This document shows positions 21,205 to 30,991 of a stretch of DNA of 64,000 bases, in pieces. The notes beneath the pieces were generated by a model. It did no database searches, was not told where the DNA came from, and worked only from the letters and a program-made list of their open reading frames with translations. Source of the stretch: Seminavis robusta (lineage: Eukaryota > Bacillariophyta > Bacillariophyceae > Naviculales > Naviculaceae); assembly GCA_903772945.1 (NCBI GenBank), contig CAICTM010000010.1:171064-235063 (forward strand), written 5' to 3'. The translations under genes were made by a program, and so were the position numbers. Within the stretch, counting starts at the first letter, position 1, and the number at the start of each line of letters is the position of its first letter.

Positions 21205-22890
21205 ATGATCAAGCATCGCAAGGTACCAGTGAAGACTCGAGAAGCAGCTGGGCAGCACGAGTACACTCAGAGCATTCCTATTGGAGGAGACCTACATGCA
21301 CGATCTTCAGACCAACCGAAGCAACGTGGACTTTCCATTTTGCGTGTTTCAAGCCTCCGTAGCTCGGCTCCACAACATCCAATGGTTGGCTTTGCAGTCC
21401 TCGTTCTATTCAGCTGCGGGATTTGGATCATGTGCAAGGATACCTTCCAAATGACTGTCACTCTATCTTCTTTTCAAGGCATGCAAGGAACTCAAGCGGC
21501 TTTGTCAGTGGGAGAAAGACCACCTTTGCCGTGGGAGTCGCACCCACCGGATCCCATTGCACTCGTTCCTGCAGGTGCAAGTCATCCTGTGACTCAGAGA
21601 CGACATCGCTGTATTGCAGCCATTCAAGAAGTTCAATTGTCAGCTCTACGGTCATTCCTACCTGAACCTCAACAACATGATACAAAGAAAACGTTGCTTC
21701 TGATCGATCCCGGATACCATGCGAATGTTGGAGACCACATGATCACCGTAGCGGAACAGGAAATTTTCAAGCGTCTGGGGTGGAAAGCAGAAGTAGAGGC
21801 ATACAGCAGGACTATGCAGAAAACATGGCAAGGCAACACCGACCCACCAGCCAAAACGAGTTCGGAATCCCACTATCTGGAATGTCATTACATTCAAGCT
21901 GCAGAATTGGTGCCGCATTGTCAAGACGTAATTCAGGCAATAGCCCAACAATCCGCAACTCCGCAGCAGCAGCAGCAGCAGCAGCTACTAGCCGTTTGGC
22001 ACGGGGGTGGGAATTGGGGAGATTTGTGGCCGAGTGTTCACAGGGCTCGTTTGGAGCAATCATTTCAAGCTCTGTTGCGAGCCAACTTTTCTGTGTATGG
22101 TATGCCACAGAGCCTCTATTATCGCGAAAAGGTAGTGCAAGACTATGACGCTCGTCTTTTGAAACATCAGATACAAAAGGGGCTGCTAGGGCGGGAGAAG
22201 CCCTCACCAGTGATGCTCACCTGGCGAGAGCATGAAAGCTTTGACCAGGCCCAACAACTGTATCCCTATGTTCAGCATTCGGTGCTTCCTGACATTGCTT
22301 TTCAGCTGGGTCCATACAACTGGCGGGACTTTGTCCAACCAGCAGAGACACGGGCACAAGTTGACTTTCTGTTCTTGCTGAGGAGAGACCACGAGTCCAT
22401 GATCTTGCCTCCCCAAAAGGAGGCAAATGATGACAATGATGAGGGTGAACAAGAACATGGCGGGGCATTAAATGCAACGGCCATGGCCGAGCACATACGA
22501 AATGCTGTGAATTTGGCCATGGAAAAGAGCGGTAGCCGCGACTCCTTCCAGTCATCTTTTCGAGTTGTGGACTGGCCCGATCGATTGCACTTGTTCCAAA
22601 GCAAGGATCCTTTCTTTACAAAGACGGCTATTCAGCTTCTTGCAATGGGTCGCGTCTTGATATGCGATAGGCTGCATGCCGCCATACTGGCATTTTTGAC
22701 AGATCATATTCCCTTTGTCTACTTGGATCAATCGACGGGGAAGATTTCGAAGTGCCTACGACTGGCATTGGATTCAGCAGGGAACGGATGCAACAGCGGC
22801 AACTCAGCGCCTGATGCGCTTGGGTTTTCTAGAGCTGACAACTTGACTGATGCAATCCAGAAAGCAGGTCAACTGCTCAAGCTGTCATGA
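21205..22890 (+). CDS. polysaccharide pyruvyl transferase family protein
   Basis: A single exon of 561 residues. The first ATG in frame is 21205, which gives a cytosolic tail of about 60 residues followed by one membrane segment (residues 60-77, MVGFAVLVLFSCGIWIMC). This is a type II topology suited to the Golgi lumen. The catalytic region shows the family hallmarks: LLLIDPGYHANVGDHMI near residue 167, AVWHGGGNWGDLW, and late in the protein LICDRLHAAILAFL. Family members transfer pyruvate from phosphoenolpyruvate to sugar residues as ketals, adding negative charge to polysaccharides. In a diatom this would fit cell-surface or extracellular polysaccharide modification; the acceptor is unknown. 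A short polyGln run (CAG repeats, 21963-21984) and an acidic insertion (ANDDNDEGEQEHG) look like lineage-specific loops. Confidence 0.85.
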   Translation: MIKHRKVPVKTREAAGQHEYTQSIPIGGDLHARSSDQPKQRGLSILRVSSLRSSAPQHPMVGFAVLVLFSCGIWIMCKDTFQMTVTLSSFQGMQGTQAALSVGERPPLPWESHPPDPIALVPAGASHPVTQRRHRCIAAIQEVQLSALRSFLPEPQQHDTKKTLLLIDPGYHANVGDHMITVAEQEIFKRLGWKAEVEAYSRTMQKTWQGNTDPPAKTSSESHYLECHYIQAAELVPHCQDVIQAIAQQSATPQQQQQQQLLAVWHGGGNWGDLWPSVHRARLEQSFQALLRANFSVYGMPQSLYYREKVVQDYDARLLKHQIQKGLLGREKPSPVMLTWREHESFDQAQQLYPYVQHSVLPDIAFQLGPYNWRDFVQPAETRAQVDFLFLLRRDHESMILPPQKEANDDNDEGEQEHGGALNATAMAEHIRNAVNLAMEKSGSRDSFQSSFRVVDWPDRLHLFQSKDPFFTKTAIQLLAMGRVLICDRLHAAILAFLTDHIPFVYLDQSTGKISKCLRLALDSAGNGCNSGNSAPDALGFSRADNLTDAIQKAGQLLKLS

Positions 22891-24100
22891 ACTCTCGAGA
22901 CCGCTACAGCAAGTAGACAACTACAACAACCTACATCGCCGGCTCACAGGAATTTAAACTGTCATGTGTCATCTACATTGGTCAGTTCTTTCTGCCCAGA
23001 GAAGACGAAGAGGGTCAACAGATCTCATCGTTGCGAGTTCGGGGGTCCCACATCGATGCTGATGTCCGCTGGATATATCCAAATACTACACTGAATTGCA
23101 ATCGATATGTTGACTCGAGGTGCATTCTCATTGATCGCATCCCGAACCGAGCGTTCCTAACCTCGTGAATCGAAACCAATCGAATCAAGCTTGGACGCAT
23201 TGTGAAGCCAAGAGCCTCTTCTCTTTCAATGTTTACCTTATTGTTGGACCCATCGGCTGAACAATAGATTAACGCATTCCACTCATAACAAAACGCAGCA
23301 AAACAAGTGCATCTCGTATCCAAGTTGATCGGTTCGAAGGTGTTGCGTCGCGGCGGGACGCTGCAGTACGGCACGAGCAAGCTATATCATCTCTACTAGC
23401 TAGCTGGAGGGCACGATTAAACACCAGACAAGGCTTGGTACACCGACTCGACTCGACTCGGAGCGACTGTCACTAGCTAGCCTATAGCTACGGTAGGGCC
23501 GAGCAATAACGTCGACCAGAGACGAATGGAGCCATACTGTATTAGTGCTTTTGCCTTCCACACGAAAGTGGCAAATCTGGCTGCCCCCCGCCCCCCTGGA
23601 ATCAATCAAATCGAATTCAATAACATGGTCCTGGTAGATTTGACAATTCCGTTGGCTGATGCGGTGTGAAAAACGTACGGCAGGCCTTCAAGGATACGAA
23701 CGGTACGGTAGCAAAGTGCGCCAATGATAAAAGCACCTCTATACTGTACCGGTACTGGTAGTGACATTTTGAAACGGGATGGTCCAACCCAATAAACGGA
23801 GCCACGGATACCATAAGGAACAGGCGGGCCCTTGTCATGGATCAATATTGGATTTTTTTCAATCGACGGCGGATCAATCGACGTAAAGGGTAGAACGCGG
23901 GGTTGTCATTGTCATGGTCCACTCGTCCATCGTACATGTACGTAACGTAATGTAACGTAACGCAACGTGAGACGCGATATATAATGCTTTGTGAATGGGG
24001 GCCACTTGGCAGGGATTGATGTGGCCGGGCATGAGCTTTTTGATTCGATGCGAATTGGATTTCGTTGTCATGGTTGTCGTGGTGTTGCCTGCCTGCCTGA
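22891..24100. other. intergenic between convergent genes
   Basis: No supportable gene. Contains one TACCGGTA near 23750 and a GACTCGACTCG run near 23446. Confidence 0.45.
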
Positions 24101-25505
24101 TCATGAATTGTTTCGGTGTTGATTTTGATTTTCGTTTTCGTTTTGATTCTGATTCTGGTTGTTTTCCTGTCCTGGTACTGGTACCGGTCCATGTACCGGT
24201 GCGAAAACAGGTACAACTCTGACGGGTGGTAGTAGGTGAAGGGCTCCCATCTGTTGTATGATGACAATTCGTTGCCACATTTCAATAGCGGGTGTGTCTG
24301 GCAATCTGAATGCGAGTTCATTACTATACCTGACATTGAGTAGCTGTTGAACTTGCAGAATCATGTTTGTTCTCGCTGTTTGTTCATTTGGTACCTTGAA
24401 AAGTTCATCAATGCGATTTCCTTCAAAGCCATCAATTTTGAATCCCAAATGAATTGTTTTTTTCATGTTGTCTGTACATAATATTATATATATATATATG
24501 ATTGATAGCAAGGGAAGGTGATTGTGAGAGGCATGCTTCCGCAATAAAAACAATGATCAGTGTGACGGTGTGTCACTCAAATATTTAATTTTAATTACAA
24601 TTGAACCTGAACCTGAACCTGAGCCTGAAGCTGCACGTACCTGTCATCCATTGCTTGAGTAAACCGAGGGCAACATTGACAACGGTGGGGCTATAAAACA
24701 ATTCCACATCATTGAGAGGGGGCACTCATGACAAGGCAAAGATTGTGGATGCACATGTAGCAACAACTTACCTGTTGAACATGTATAGTTCCTTGTGCCG
24801 TTTTGGGTAGCTCGTGTAGAGTTCATGAACGAGTTTTGAGTGAAAGTTGAAGTCAAAGTTTTGAAAGGACGATCCTTGACACTCGAATAGGTTTGACATT
24901 CCAAGCCTGATGGCATGAAAGTGAGGACTCATGGCTTGGAATCTGTAGTAGGATCCCTTGACAAAAGCACTCCACTTTTGCGGTGTATCAACTTTAGCTG
25001 GAAAAAAGGAGGAGAAATCATTAATGGCCAGAATGTTTCCAGGATTGGGTAAGTACAGGAGGGACACAAAGAGCCCTGGCTGGAGTTGCGTGAGTTCCAG
25101 CATGGACTGAACGCCCTCTAGCACGGTTTCCTGGATTTTGTATTCTCGTCTGAAAGCCTGCATTCGAGCAATGTGTTCCAGCACAGCGGGCATGGGATCT
25201 CTGGTAGCAATGACATGGGGTTGCTGCACTCCAGTGGTTGGATGCGTAAGAGCGTACTGCACGTACGCAAAGTCAGACAAGTTTTCCAACTCATCCGAAC
25301 GCTCCACTGCTTCTTTGATCGCCAAAGCTCGATGAATCTCCAGCAGAGTCAACTGCATGCTTTGCCCATCGTTCAGCTCCACATTCACATCTGAGCCAGA
25401 ACCTTCATTTGCGGGACCACCTGGACCTGCTGGACCTTGGTCTTGAGCTTGGTCTTGAGCTTGGTCTTGAGCCTGAGCCTGAGCTTGACCCAAGAGATTG
25501 TCCAT
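24101..25505 (-). CDS. unrecognised three-exon protein
   Basis: Exons 25505..24772, 24690..24641 (50 nt) and 24471..24101 join in phase to 384 residues. The small middle exon encodes SPTVVNVALGLLKQWMT and fits both neighbouring phases exactly (2 nt carried in, 1 nt carried out), which supports the model. The N-terminus is a Gln/Ala/Asp repeat (QAQAQDQAQDQAQDQ). The rest looks like a folded, mixed helical protein (LEIHRALAIKEAVERS, then PGLFVSLLYLPNPGNILAI, then KKTIHLGFKIDGFEGN). The C-terminus turns into Pro/Val and Asn/Gln/Glu repeats. There is no signal peptide or membrane segment and I do not recognise the family. Introns are 81 and 169 nt; the second contains a TA repeat near its acceptor. 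Confidence 0.72.
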
Positions 25506-26139
25506 GGTATAGATAGATGGTAGATAGATGAGACAACCTGAGCTAAGGCGAGCTTCTATTACTACTATACCGGTACGGTAGCTATAGCTAGATAGGTAGG
25601 GATGGTTGTTGCGACCAACAGTTCGAGGTCAGAAATACCAGTATGCGTTACGCGGGAACCAAAAATGAAATAAAAATAAATGAGCAAGATCGAGCGGATC
25701 GACACAAGAGACAATGGATCAACACGGTGCACAATAGTGACCAAACGGTTATTCTTGATTTTATTGATTCTTGATTGCATTTCATTCAGGTGACGGTGGC
25801 AGACACTAGCTCTTTTATTAAGATACACCACTCAAGGATTTATTACATTGGAATGGCGAACATTGCCGAAACTGCAAAGGCTTCCTCAATTTGTCTGGTT
25901 GTTCCTCACACGGAATACATGCAGATGATAGAACACCGCCACGCCTGTCAACCCGACGCAAACAATAACATGGGAAGGTTTATTTCAAGCCTGCTGCGCT
26001 GCTCCCACACCTCCGATCTTCCGCTCTTCACAAAACGCAGCATTTTGAATCATTTTTTCTATTTGTATCTACATTCCACTTGTATCCATCATCTGTCTTG
26101 TTGTCATTTAGTTGTCAACACTATCAACATCAACATCAA
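25506..26139. other. intergenic
   Basis: Nothing supportable. It lies between the start of one minus-strand gene and the end of the next and has one TACCGGTA near 25569. Confidence 0.5.
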
Positions 26140-27221
26140 TCATTGATCAGATGTAGGATGTCTCAATTCAAACGAGTAAATGACATCACCCTGGCTGGTC
26201 ACTGCACTCAGTTTGAGTGGCTGATGTCCCAGAGCCTTCTTGATATCGTAATCACCGTACATGGGCACTCGAATCTTTCCAGAGCCATAATCCACTGCCT
26301 CATCATAAGAATGAAAAGTGTAGACATGATCTGTGTCATACTCGTACTGTTCCGCCTGGGCAGGAGATGACAGTTGCTTCTTGCGTTTATTAATACTCAA
26401 AGAGGCAAACTTGGAGCCCAAGTAGCCGGCCACATTTTCACGGATTTCGGTACCCATCATATCGGGTTCAGTGCCGGGTGTATCGATGCTCACAGACTGG
26501 GCTGTGCCGGCATAAAGAGCTACAACGCGGGGTTGGTCCGATACCAGGTCCATGATAATTCCAGGGGCCATGCGTTTCATTGCCTTGTCCATCAGCTTGG
26601 CCACAAAAGCGGGCGGTTTCTGAGCCAGAGGACGGTTGAACACGGAGCCAACAAAAACGTCACTCATTTTAGCCTTTTGCTTGAACCGCCCTTGGACCAC
26701 TGATACATGGTGATGCATAAAATAAATATGAAAGGAACATAGATGTGAGATGCCTACTGTCCTGATGATGGACCTACTTGCCTACATGCACAGGGCGCAA
26801 ATACGTTACTTTACTTACCAGTCTGCATCAACCGCTTCTTGTGTTGACCAAAATAAGCGTCTTGACTCTCGGAATCACCATTCCCTCGGAATCTTAGCAG
26901 GATCTTTCCTTTGAAGAAGGGGGTTTCAAATTCAAAAGGGACCCCCAGTGGCAACGGCTTGGACATGTCGTGCCCTAAAACTTGAGTACCATCTGCTGCG
27001 TGGACCATGACACCCTCAGTAGCCCGAGCATTCGATTGCACTTGCTCAGTTTCCACTGAGGGTGGAGGTGGAAGGACGGCCGTGGATGTGACTTGCAAGG
27101 GCGCTGCGATGGGGGCAGCAATGGTGGAAGCTCCCGTCAGTGGTGTGCCAGCCATCAGCAGAGAAAAGACAGTGGCAAGGGCACAAAGGGTGGCTTGGTT
27201 GTATTTATTGTAGATCTTCAT
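26140..27221 (-). CDS. secreted DUF1769-like protein, intron-containing paralog
   Basis: Exons 27221..26819 and 26699..26140, with a 119-nt intron, give 320 residues. A signal peptide (MKIYNKYNQATLCALATVFS) is followed by a Pro-rich linker and a domain running from LPLGVPFEFETPFFKGKILLRF to the C-terminus. Landmarks such as KKRLMQT-VVQGRFK, MDKAMKRMAPGIIMDL, ALYAGTAQS, DHVYTFHSYDEAVDYG and RVPMYGDYDIKKALGHQPL match my memory of the DUF1769/UPF0590 family, whose function is unknown. The spliced junction LMQT|VVQG reproduces the uninterrupted sequence of the paralog 1.4 kb away, which validates the intron. A secretory or lumenal location is inferred from the signal peptide. Confidence 0.8.
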
Positions 27222-28572
27222 TGTGTTTGCTTTGAGGATTTTTGGTTCTTGACAGTTGTTGGCGTTTTTGAATTGTGAGGAGAAGCCCAGCAGGAAGTTC
27301 CATTGTTGGCATTGTCAGCAGCCTGGACGATTCTTGACATGTTTGGCATGCCCCTCTTTGCATCTCGCTTGTGCGTGATGCATTTCCTGAATACGGTAGA
27401 ATATGCCAAGCAGTTTTTACGGGCCAGCCGTGCATAAGGACGACCTAGACTATAGAAAATCGCGTTCTGAGCTTGCTGTCAAGCTGTTGATGTTCCTGTA
27501 CCAAACAGGTCCCTCGCTCTTCCCTCTTGGTCATCAGCTCGGCTACATCGACTTGACTAAGTCTTGGTCTACTCTCGGTCTTGGCCTGTTCTTATTCTTG
27601 GTTTCGCGCAGACCGGTTGTCCGCTGGTACCACTTGAGCTTAGCTAAGTAATGTACAGTGTACCGGAACCGTAACCATTACTGGATCATCCCCGCGCAAT
27701 TTTGGTTCTTACGGTTCTTGTTCTTACCACTCTCTGCGATGCGAACCTGCGTAAAATTTAGACTTACTATTTTATTAATAGTACCGGTATGTTCTGGCTG
27801 CATTGTGAATTAGACGGCTATTGCAGCTCTGCTATGGTACGGAAGTAGGCTTTAAAGCCTTGCGTTCTCTACTTCATGTACCGGCGGAAACAAGGAGTAA
27901 AAACTGTGTAATCATCCTGCACCCGAGCAGTGCATCCATACAATGTCATGTTCAACCGAGGTGTTCGACTCGACTGTCGCTCTTGGCTCACAGTTGGCAA
28001 CATAGATAGAAGTACGGTTGGCACAGCATTCTTGTGTCGGAACGAACCAGTCTGCAGCTCCCACGACCGATGCATGCAACCCACAGAGTTGTAGGGTCGT
28101 GGCTAGCATCGCTTGCGGCCAAGTAAAATGACTCTCCATTGATGAGGGAGTGACTCAGCCATCCAGGTACATGTTGTACAGTGTAGTATTGGGGTGTCTG
28201 GGCTGATGAGCGATGGTTATGACACCATGGCTCTGAACGGTTTTGGTGTTTTGTTCTTGGTGGCTTCCTGGCTGCTGGGATAGCTACTAGCTGGAGGAGG
28301 CTCAGGAACCTTTTTTTTGGCGGGCTATCGTACCATAGCATCATGCAACCTTCCTTTTGGGATGTATGATCATGCCAAGAATACCCAATGAGAAGCGGAA
28401 GCTGTCTATGATCAAAGAAGGAAGAAACTATAGGCTTTAGTTTGGTTTCGGTTGTTTAGTTTAGTGAATAAGAATTGATGTACATAACATGTTCCCTTGT
28501 TGGTTCGCCTTTCTGTCTTCTTGGCTGCTGTTTTTGCTGTTTTTGCTGCTCTGGCTGTTGACTGTTGACTGC
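27222..28572. other. intergenic between the paralog pair
   Basis: Nothing supportable. One TACCGGTA near 27782. Poly-pyrimidine sequence lies before the downstream gene's 3' end. Confidence 0.5.
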
Positions 28573-29646
28573 TTACTGTTTTTGAGGTTCCTCCTGCAGT
28601 TGGTTGCTCTGCTTGTCCAAGATGCTTCCATTGACGGTCTCTTCGTGCCAGATGCGGAAGGAATATAGAGTTTCTCCCGCAGAGGTGACGGCCGTCAAAG
28701 ACAGTGGCTGTGATCCAATGGCAGGCTTGATGTCGTAGTCGCCATACATAGGGATGCGCATGGTCCCTTGTCCGTAGTTCATAGCATCGTCGAACTGGTG
28801 CAGTGTGTATATTTTATCGGTTTCAAAGGAGAATTTTGCTGCCTTTTTTGGGTTAGCGAGGTACTTGCGCCGCTTGGCAGCGGTGTTTACCTTTTCTGGC
28901 TTGAATGTTCCTTGAAGGGATGCTTGAGGATTCAAGTTGGTTGCAAAGTGTTCAGGAATGTCAGCCCCAGTAATATCAGGCTCCTGCCCAGGGACATCAA
29001 TTCTCATAGTCTGTGCAGTTCCAGCATAGAGAGCAATGACCTTTGGTTGTTTGGAAGCGAGATCCAACTGTACGCCAGGAGCGACACGTCGAATGACAGC
29101 GTCCATGACCTTTGTAAAGTAAGGAGGAGGAGCTTGCGCCAATGGCTGATGAAAGATACTGCCGGCCCATAGGTCGCTCATTTTGATGCCAGTCTTCTTG
29201 AACTTTCCCTGAACCACGGTCTGCATCAGCCTCTTCCTCCCATTAAAATAATTTTCGTGTCCCGCCACATCATCTGATTTGGCCGTTCGGAACCTCAGCA
29301 GCATTTTGCCCTTGAATAGGGGGGATTCAAACTCAAAGGGAACACCCAAAGGCAGAGGCTGCCCCTCCTTTAGACCAAACACGTGAGTGCCTTCGCCTGC
29401 TTGAACCATGACAGGACGGTGTGGCCAATCCATCACGTCTCCAAGGTCAATCTCTGTTTCTTCAGGAACTTTCAAGCCTTGCAAACTGCCTTGCAAACTG
29501 CCTTGCAAACTGCCTGCAGGTGGCATTGGAGAAACAGCGGTAGAAGCAGAAACTGTCATGGTGCTGGAACTAGAAATTGAAACCGTAGTGAGAGTAAAAA
29601 TAATGGTGCTTGCGAACTTTGTCAAGTTGGATAATGAGATCTTCAT
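28573..29646 (-). CDS. secreted DUF1769-like protein, intronless paralog
   Basis: A single exon of 357 residues. I chose the ATG at 29646 because it begins a signal peptide (MKISLSNLTKFASTIIFTL) in the same place as in the paralog; an upstream ATG at 29733 is in frame. After a Ser/Thr region comes a SLQGSLQGSLQG tandem from three 12-bp repeats. The domain shares PLPLGVPFEFESPLFKGKML, RKRLMQTVVQGKFKK, MSDLWAGSIFHQPLAQ, VIALYAGTAQTM and RIPMYGDYDIKPAIGSQPL with the neighbour. It is longer by an insertion around SLQGTFKPEKVNTAAKRRK and a Gln-rich tail. The family identification (DUF1769/UPF0590) is from memory. The two genes are in direct orientation, suggesting a tandem duplication with later intron loss or gain. 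Confidence 0.8.
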   Translation of the reverse strand: MKISLSNLTKFASTIIFTLTTVSISSSSTMTVSASTAVSPMPPAGSLQGSLQGSLQGLKVPEETEIDLGDVMDWPHRPVMVQAGEGTHVFGLKEGQPLPLGVPFEFESPLFKGKMLLRFRTAKSDDVAGHENYFNGRKRLMQTVVQGKFKKTGIKMSDLWAGSIFHQPLAQAPPPYFTKVMDAVIRRVAPGVQLDLASKQPKVIALYAGTAQTMRIDVPGQEPDITGADIPEHFATNLNPQASLQGTFKPEKVNTAAKRRKYLANPKKAAKFSFETDKIYTLHQFDDAMNYGQGTMRIPMYGDYDIKPAIGSQPLSLTAVTSAGETLYSFRIWHEETVNGSILDKQSNQLQEEPQKQ

Positions 29647-30991
29647 TGTGCGTGAGCTGCAGAGCAGAGAGGAGCAATCTTGGGCTTTCGTGTTTTGGGC
29701 GAAAGAAAAACTTGTGAGAATGATTGCATCCATTCTATTCAGGCGTGCTGCCAACCAGTTCAGGAGTAAATGACTCACTCGACTCAAAACACGTTCCAGC
29801 GACCACAATACTGGTACTACCGTACCAGTTCTTCTACGCTACATGTATGTGTATCAATCCATCCATCAATCACACGAAAACGTGCCAAAATTGGCAACTC
29901 CCACCATAAACCGTACCGGTACTCTCACCGCACCGTAACCAGTTCCGCTTGTGAGCTGGGATTCTCATTCATTCCTCGATTGGTGGTGCGGCATCCGGAT
30001 TCAATCTGTTCTCAGTTCTAAACAGCAATAATCCAAGCGGTAGATCACGGGAACTGTATATTAGCCAATGCACTGTTTGGCTCGTGGCTCCACTCTTGCA
30101 AAGGTGGCGTCCGGCGCTGGGAGCTGAAGTTGTGATGCAAGGAATTTGCAAATTCAGTTGAGGAAAAGGAAGCAGTTGAAGAGAAGCCCACGAAGTTGGT
30201 TGCCCGCTGGATGCAAATTTCAAAGTCCGACACACTCACGCACTCTCTGCTTCCGAAACTTGTTTATGGTACCTCTGTTGTCCCGATGCCATTCTTCACC
30301 TCACCAAATGCCTGGTTGTTCACAAGCCATGCATGGCAGTCGCAGTGGCAGTGGAGAGATACCGGTAGCTGGATATAGCTAACGTAGCTACCGGTACTAG
30401 TTACAGTACTACATGTATGTAGGCAGTACAAGAAATTAGCTAGTAAAGGTTGCTTTGTGGTTGTTGTGTAGAAAATACAAAGCAAACTCTAAGAAACTGT
30501 AAGGAGAAATGGATTTGACAAGTTTTGCAATTCCCCCTGAGAGTTAACAAGAAGCTCGATGTAGCCACGGCGCCAGGTATCGGTATACCGGTACATGTAG
30601 CAGGAAGATTCAGACGATCCACGTCGTGGAAACAAGCGTGGAACCGAGACAAGAGGAGCGCCCATGGACGAGCACGGGCTCGCATGGTGGTACCGGTAGA
30701 TGTCGTTCAGAGAAAAGACAAGAGCGAGCTAGCTATTTTAAAAGTGGCTACAAAGTTCCAACAAAATATATAACCAGACTTCCTAAGGCATTAAACAGCG
30801 CTAGCTAAGTTCCTCCATTCAACCGAGGCAGCCTGCAGCGCGATGTCGTGGTCAATCGTTTCTTGTTCTTGTGTATACTTCGTGGTTTCCTGGTGTGTGT
30901 GTTGTGTATGTACTCCTTGAATAGAGTGTATGTATGTCATAGTTTCTTTCTCTGTGTCCATCCGATATCATGACTCCATTGATCTGATTGC
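29647..30991. other. intergenic
   Basis: Nothing supportable. It is dense in palindromes: TACCGGTA near 29913, 30358, 30391, 30585 and 30693. Confidence 0.5.
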
